The notes under the pieces were generated by a model. That model was given only the letters and a program-made list of their open reading frames with translations. It was not told the origin of the DNA and searched no databases. The position numbers and the translations under genes are program-made. 9,464 nucleotides of DNA from Clostridia bacterium. GTDB taxonomy: Bacteria > Bacillota > Clostridia > Oscillospirales > Acutalibacteraceae. The stretch covers positions 1-9,464 of the forward strand of contig CAAGND010000185.1 in NCBI GenBank assembly GCA_900771185.1. Reading direction: 5' to 3'. Of the stretch, positions 6,094 through 9,464 are shown piece by piece (within the stretch, counting starts at the first letter, position 1; the number at the start of each line of letters is the position of its first letter).

Positions 6094-6936
6094 TTATCCC
6101 TTGACGGCGCCGGCGATGACACCCCTGATAATATATTTCTGACAGAAGAGATAGAAAATGATTATCGGTATGATAGCCAGCACGAGCATCGCCATTAACC
6201 CGCCGTAATCGGTAGAGCCATACGCGCCCTGCATTGCTATCTGAATGGCAACCGGGACGGTCTTGTCATCCGTTCCCAGGACGAGGTAAGGCAGCAGATA
6301 GTCGTTCCACACCCACATGGCGTTGAGTATAGCCACGGTTATCGCTGTGGGCTTGAGTATCGGGAACACCACGAGGAAAAAGGTCTGAAGCGGGCTGCAG
6401 CCGTCTATGGTCGCCGCCTCCTCTATCTCAAGGGGTATGCTCTTGATAAATCCGCTCATCATGAAAACGGACAAACCTGCTCCGAAGCCGAGATACACAA
6501 GCACTATTCCGACCACGTTATCGAGATTGACTTTGTTTACCACATAGGTCATCGTATACATAACCATCTGAAACGGCACTATCATGCTGAACACAAAGAG
6601 CAGATACATCAGCCTTGAAAAAACCGATTTGACACGGACAATATACCATGCCGCCATTGAGGTGCAGACCACTATGACCGCAACGGAGCAGACCGTGATA
6701 AACACAGACCTCAGAAAAGCGGCGGCAAAGCCCGATGAGCTCAGGCCGTTTATATAGTTCTCCAAGCCCGCGAAGGTCGTGCTGTCGGGCAGGTCAAAGG
6801 GTGCGCTTGAGATATAAAACCTTGATTTGAAAGAATTTATCAGCACAAGGAAAATCGGAACGAGGAACAGTGCGGCAAGTATAATCAGCGCAATAAAAAT
6901 CGCCGCATGTTTTATTTTTGAAGCTTTTTGCATCAC
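6094..6936 (-). CDS. Carbohydrate ABC transporter permease, CUT1 family, MalG-like
   Basis: A 280-residue integral membrane protein, one half of the channel of a sugar importer. Six hydrophobic segments are visible near 11-33, 75-97, 107-130, 141-160, 197-219 and 247-266. The cytoplasmic EAA loop that docks on the ATPase is EEAATIDGCSPLQTFFLVV (172-190) followed by FPILKP, and the tail QKYIIRGVIAGAVKG (266-280) is characteristic of MalG-type subunits. The gene overlaps the preceding permease: GTG at 6936 gives a 4-base overlap and a 7-base gap to the AGGGAGG upstream, while the adjacent ATG at 6933 gives a 10-base gap; both are usable and differ by one residue. The substrate is inferred as malto-oligosaccharide from malQ and glgP; other alpha- or beta-glucosides cannot be excluded. 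Confidence 0.94.
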   Translation of the reverse strand: MMQKASKIKHAAIFIALIILAALFLVPIFLVLINSFKSRFYISSAPFDLPDSTTFAGLENYINGLSSSGFAAAFLRSVFITVCSVAVIVVCTSMAAWYIVRVKSVFSRLMYLLFVFSMIVPFQMVMYTMTYVVNKVNLDNVVGIVLVYLGFGAGLSVFMMSGFIKSIPLEIEEAATIDGCSPLQTFFLVVFPILKPTAITVAILNAMWVWNDYLLPYLVLGTDDKTVPVAIQIAMQGAYGSTDYGGLMAMLVLAIIPIIIFYLFCQKYIIRGVIAGAVKG

Positions 6937-7778
6937 TGTTCAACCTCCCTTTGCGATGTCAGTTTGAGCTGAACAAGCGCTATCACCGCAACTATGATGA
7001 AGAATATTACCGCTTTCGCCTGCCCCACGCCCTGCCAACCGGCGCGCCCATAAAAGGTGTTATATATATTGAGGGCCAACATCTCCGTTGACCGTTCGGG
7101 CGCGCCCGCCGTGAGCGCCAGATTCTGGTCAAACATCTTAAAGGAGTTGGTGAGTGTCAGGAACATGCATATTGTGACCGACGGCATAACCATGGGTATC
7201 TTGACTTTAAACAGTGTTTTCGCAGGCGACGCCCCATCGATTGCCGCAGCCTCTATGAGATCCTCCGGTATATTCTGAAGCCCCGCTATATATATGACCA
7301 TCATATAACCTATCAGCTGCCAGTTCGTCAGCAGCACAAGACCCCAGAATCCATATTCCGTTTTGTAAGTGATATCAACGCCGATTGTCGCCAGAACCCC
7401 GTTTATCAACAGATTCCAAATATATCCGAGAACTATTCCGCCGATGAGGTTGGGCATGAAGAAGACTCCTCTGAAAAGATTGGTCCCCTTTATACCCCTC
7501 GTCAGCAGAAGGGCGAGCGCGAACGCAAACACATTGACTGTCAGTACGGATACGAGCGTGAACAGCGATGTAAAACCGAGCGAATACAGAAAATCCGTAT
7601 CCTCGGTGAATGCTCTGATATAGTTTTCAAGACCCACCCAGCTTGCGTTTGTTACCGTTGTAAAACGTGTGAATGAAAGGAATATACCCATTATGAAAGG
7701 GACGACAAACACCAGCACAAAGGCCGCCGCTGTCGGCAGAATAAACACCCCGAAATACTTTTTGAGAGCCTTTTTCAT
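6933..7778 (-). CDS. Carbohydrate ABC transporter permease, CUT1 family, MalF-like
   Basis: A 281-residue membrane protein, partner of the downstream permease. The N-terminal segment (about 10-36, FGVFILPTAAAF onward) and VGLENYIRAF (48-57) are typical of short Gram-positive MalF/MsmF-type subunits, which lack the large periplasmic domain of the enterobacterial protein. Further hydrophobic segments lie near 67-93, 105-130, 143-166, 198-215 and 255-272. The ATPase-docking EAA loop is EAAAIDGASPAKTLFKVKI (176-194) followed by PMVMP. The ATG at 7778 has AAAGGA about 8 bases upstream. It is separated from the binding-protein gene by 83 bases containing a strong hairpin and is translationally coupled to the next permease by overlapping stop and start codons. 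Confidence 0.94.
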   Translation of the reverse strand: MKKALKKYFGVFILPTAAAFVLVFVVPFIMGIFLSFTRFTTVTNASWVGLENYIRAFTEDTDFLYSLGFTSLFTLVSVLTVNVFAFALALLLTRGIKGTNLFRGVFFMPNLIGGIVLGYIWNLLINGVLATIGVDITYKTEYGFWGLVLLTNWQLIGYMMVIYIAGLQNIPEDLIEAAAIDGASPAKTLFKVKIPMVMPSVTICMFLTLTNSFKMFDQNLALTAGAPERSTEMLALNIYNTFYGRAGWQGVGQAKAVIFFIIVAVIALVQLKLTSQREVEQ

Positions 7779-7808
7779 TTAGCTTTTCCTTTCATTCTTT
7801 TGATTGCG

Positions 7809-7839
7809 CCGCTCTGCCGCTTTCACCCCGGCAGAGCGG
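7809..7839 (-). promoter_or_regulatory. Intercistronic hairpin between binding-protein and permease genes
   Basis: A perfect 11-bp GC-rich stem (CCGCTCTGCCG at 7809-7819 with CGGCAGAGCGG at 7829-7839) and a 9-base loop sit 23 bases after the binding-protein stop. On the minus strand it is not followed by a T-run (CGCAATCAAAAG follows), so it is not a standard terminator. A stable structure here is known in many binding-protein-dependent operons to shield the upstream mRNA from 3' decay or cause partial read-through, giving more binding protein than permease. That role is inferred. Confidence 0.7.
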
Positions 7840-7861
7840 TTCTGTTTCTTTTCCGCAGGTG

Positions 7862-9211
7862 TCACTGTGCGGCGGCGCGGCTTTCCTTTTCCCAGTCAGC
7901 GACCATATCCCGTTTGACAGTGTCCCAATCCTTTGTGCCCTGCGCATATTTAAGCAGGGAGGCACCGAAATTTTCCTTGAAAGTCTGAGACGGGAAGAGC
8001 GTGAAATACCACGGTATCGTCTCGGTGTTTTCCTTGTTCATCCAGCGCAGCACCTCTTTTGCCAGAGGATCTGACGGGCGCTCGTTGTCAGAAAAGGTAT
8101 CGAACGGTGCTATAAATCCGAGCTTGTTCGTCACATAGTCCTTGCCGGTCTTGCTGGAATACAGCCAGTAGATGAAATCCGCCGCAGCCTTTTGCTCCTG
8201 CTCAGACGCCTTGGAGTTTATGGCATAAAAATTTTCCGTTCCGATGCAAAGTCCCTGTGACTCCTCACCGGCAATGCCGGTATAAATCGGGAGATATTTC
8301 ACGTTTTCCGCCAGCACCTTATTGCCGGACACATCAGCCATCTGTCCCCACGCCCAGTTTCCGTTCTGAACCATAGCGCATTTCTCCAACGCGAATTCGG
8401 CCATGGAATCCGTCACCGTTTTTGTGCCGACCGTCTTTCTGTCGGTGACGGAATTGTTGAGATACAGGTCAAAAATATTTTTGAAATTCTCCGCGTATTC
8501 AAAGGATATTTTTTTCGTCTCATCCGAGGTGAGATCCGTCTTGTTCTTCTTGAACTCATAGTATATCGGCAGGTTCGCCAGGTGTGTCTGCCACCTCCAG
8601 TCATCCCCCGCTTTCATGGATGTTGACGCGAAAACGCCGTCTATACCCAGCTCCTTGGAATGTCTCTGCATATCCTCAACAAGCGCAGAGAGCTTCTCAA
8701 AATTATTTATTTCATCCATTGAGGTGAAAGTCGTGTCCCTGTTTTTGAGGGCAAAATATTTGTCTGTTATGGCGGCGTTGTATATTATTCCGTAGCCCTC
8801 GACAACATAAGGTATACCGTAGACCTTGCCGCCCGATGTCACCGCCAGGGACTTATCGGTCAGATGCTTATAAAGCTCTGTATCCGACAGGTCTGCGCAG
8901 TAGTCCTTCCAGTTGGCATAGCCCCTGGGTCCGTTGATCTGAAACAGTGTCGGGGCCTCATCGGTGGACATTTTCGATGTCAGTGTGGATTCATATTCAT
9001 TGTTCGCGGCGGTGTCCACTATTACCCTGACGCCCGTCTCCTCTTCATATGCCTTTGCAAGCTCCGTATATATTGAAGCGCTTTCCGGCTTGAAATTGAG
9101 ATATCTGATTGTCAGAGTCTCATCGCGACGGCATGACGCCAACAGCATGACTGACGACAAGCACAAAACCGCCGCCAAAAAAGCTGCCGTAAATTTTTTA
9201 ATTTTTTTCAT
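7862..9211 (-). CDS. Extracellular sugar-binding lipoprotein of ABC importer (SBP family 1)
   Basis: A 449-residue lipoprotein that would capture oligosaccharide outside the cell and deliver it to the two permeases. The N-terminus MKKIKKF plus a hydrophobic stretch (8-25) ends in the lipobox LLASC, so cleavage before C27 and lipid anchoring are expected, as in Gram-positive binding proteins. The mature part follows the bacterial solute-binding family 1 pattern: LTIRYLNF (33-40), an EEETGVRV helix-strand region (56-63), GKVYGIPY (128-135), AMVQNGNWAWGQ (279-290) and FIYWLYSSKTGKDYV near 346-360. The ATG at 9211 has AGGAGG 8 bases upstream. As first gene of the series it has a 253-base upstream region with dyads. 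The ligand is not readable from the sequence; malto-oligosaccharides are inferred from malQ and glgP downstream. Confidence 0.93.
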   Translation of the reverse strand: MKKIKKFTAAFLAAVLCLSSVMLLASCRRDETLTIRYLNFKPESASIYTELAKAYEEETGVRVIVDTAANNEYESTLTSKMSTDEAPTLFQINGPRGYANWKDYCADLSDTELYKHLTDKSLAVTSGGKVYGIPYVVEGYGIIYNAAITDKYFALKNRDTTFTSMDEINNFEKLSALVEDMQRHSKELGIDGVFASTSMKAGDDWRWQTHLANLPIYYEFKKNKTDLTSDETKKISFEYAENFKNIFDLYLNNSVTDRKTVGTKTVTDSMAEFALEKCAMVQNGNWAWGQMADVSGNKVLAENVKYLPIYTGIAGEESQGLCIGTENFYAINSKASEQEQKAAADFIYWLYSSKTGKDYVTNKLGFIAPFDTFSDNERPSDPLAKEVLRWMNKENTETIPWYFTLFPSQTFKENFGASLLKYAQGTKDWDTVKRDMVADWEKESRAAAQ

Positions 9212-9274
9212 GGACTGTTCCTCCTGATGTTATTTTCATTTTCGGTGCCGTTCGGGAACGCATAACACTTTGCA

Positions 9275-9292
9275 TTAATCGCTCCGCCGTTC
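9275..9292 (-). promoter_or_regulatory. Shared upstream motif GAACGGCG-GAGCGATTAA, binding-protein copy
   Basis: On the minus strand these 18 bases repeat the two blocks found 63 bases upstream of the ATPase gene (5521-5546), without the 8-base insert. The last base is 64 bases from the binding-protein start. The motif lies inside the hairpin at 9277-9307. Being upstream of both putative transcription units it is a candidate common control element. Confidence 0.4.
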
Positions 9293-9307
9293 CGGCGGAT
9301 TGCGATT
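9277..9307. repeat. Two-part hairpin upstream of the binding-protein gene
   Basis: AATCGC-TCCGCC (9277-9288) pairs with GGCGGA (9294-9299) and GCGATT (9302-9307), giving 12 bp interrupted by a 2-base bulge, with a 5-base loop. On the plus strand it runs into TTTTTAATTT, which resembles a terminator for rightward transcription. No rightward gene precedes it here, so it could block antisense transcription, act in the leader of the minus-strand transcript, or be a repeat. Confidence 0.5.
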
Positions 9308-9464
9308 TTTAATTTGAAATCCCGATGTTTCATTTTGATTATGCCATTTGCCGCGCGGTTTTATTCATTGCATAAAGGCATACACAAACAAGCTTAACAA
9401 TAAAGCTGTTTCGCGCAATATGTCAGCATTGTGAACGCTCGCAAAAATATCCAAAATGAGTTTA

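Larger units (their letters stand above)
9212..9464 (-). promoter_or_regulatory. Upstream region of the sugar-import genes (promoter expected, not pinpointed)
   Basis: These 253 bases hold no gene that I can support. The ribosome binding site AGGAGG is at 9225-9220. I see no convincing paired -35/-10: CATAAT (minus, 9343-9338) is a fair -10 without a matching -35. An imperfect dyad (9386-9411, AAACA-a-GCTT ... AAGC-TGTTT) and a short one (9249-9260, CGTTC-GG-GAACG) are possible operators. A partial match to a CcpA site was too weak to call. A divergent gene may begin beyond the window edge. Confidence 0.4.

Noticed and set aside
9400..9420. Possible CcpA (cre) site in the upstream region
   Set aside because: Only about ten of fourteen consensus positions match and the central CG is absent; too weak in AT-rich DNA.

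Overview
The window looks like a chromosomal segment of an uncultured or commensal gut Firmicute, probably a Clostridia member of the Oscillospiraceae/Ruminococcaceae type. This is inferred from the Gram-positive-style lipoprotein binding protein, the short CUT1 permeases, the AGGAGG ribosome binding sites, and noncoding repeats of a style I recall from such genomes. No rRNA, tRNA, CRISPR array, transposase or phage gene is visible.

Layout: the left edge (1-147, + strand) holds the last 48 residues of an AraC-family regulator, followed by a strong intrinsic terminator (163-199). A repeat-rich stretch (about 205-468) separates it from six large genes, all on the minus strand. In transcription order (right to left) these are: a lipoprotein sugar-binding protein (9211-7862), two CUT1 permeases (7778-6933 and 6936-6094), a 635-base repeat island (5459-6093), an MsmK/UgpC/MalK-type ABC ATPase (5458-4349), 4-alpha-glucanotransferase MalQ (4325-2832) and an alpha-glucan phosphorylase (2814-469). 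The right edge (9212-9464) is the upstream region of the binding-protein gene.

Together the genes make a coherent alpha-glucan scavenging pathway. The lipoprotein captures an oligosaccharide (malto-oligosaccharide by context), the two permeases and the ATPase import it, MalQ disproportionates short chains into longer ones plus glucose, and the phosphorylase converts chain ends to glucose-1-phosphate. No amylase, phosphoglucomutase or LacI-type regulator lies in the window.

The coding content is ordinary for this pathway. The more unusual material is noncoding: (1) four clear and one degenerate hairpin elements, all in one orientation, with a GTAG head and variable stems like RAYT-type REP sequences; (2) degenerate 7-base tandem repeats (TTAGRNR) running into those hairpins; (3) a split 18-base motif (GAACGGCG ... 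GAGCGATTAA) ending at almost the same distance, about 63 bases, upstream of both the binding-protein and ATPase starts; (4) an orphan Shine-Dalgarno sequence just after the second permease gene, suggesting the repeat island split an originally continuous operon; (5) an 11-bp perfect hairpin between the binding-protein and permease genes.
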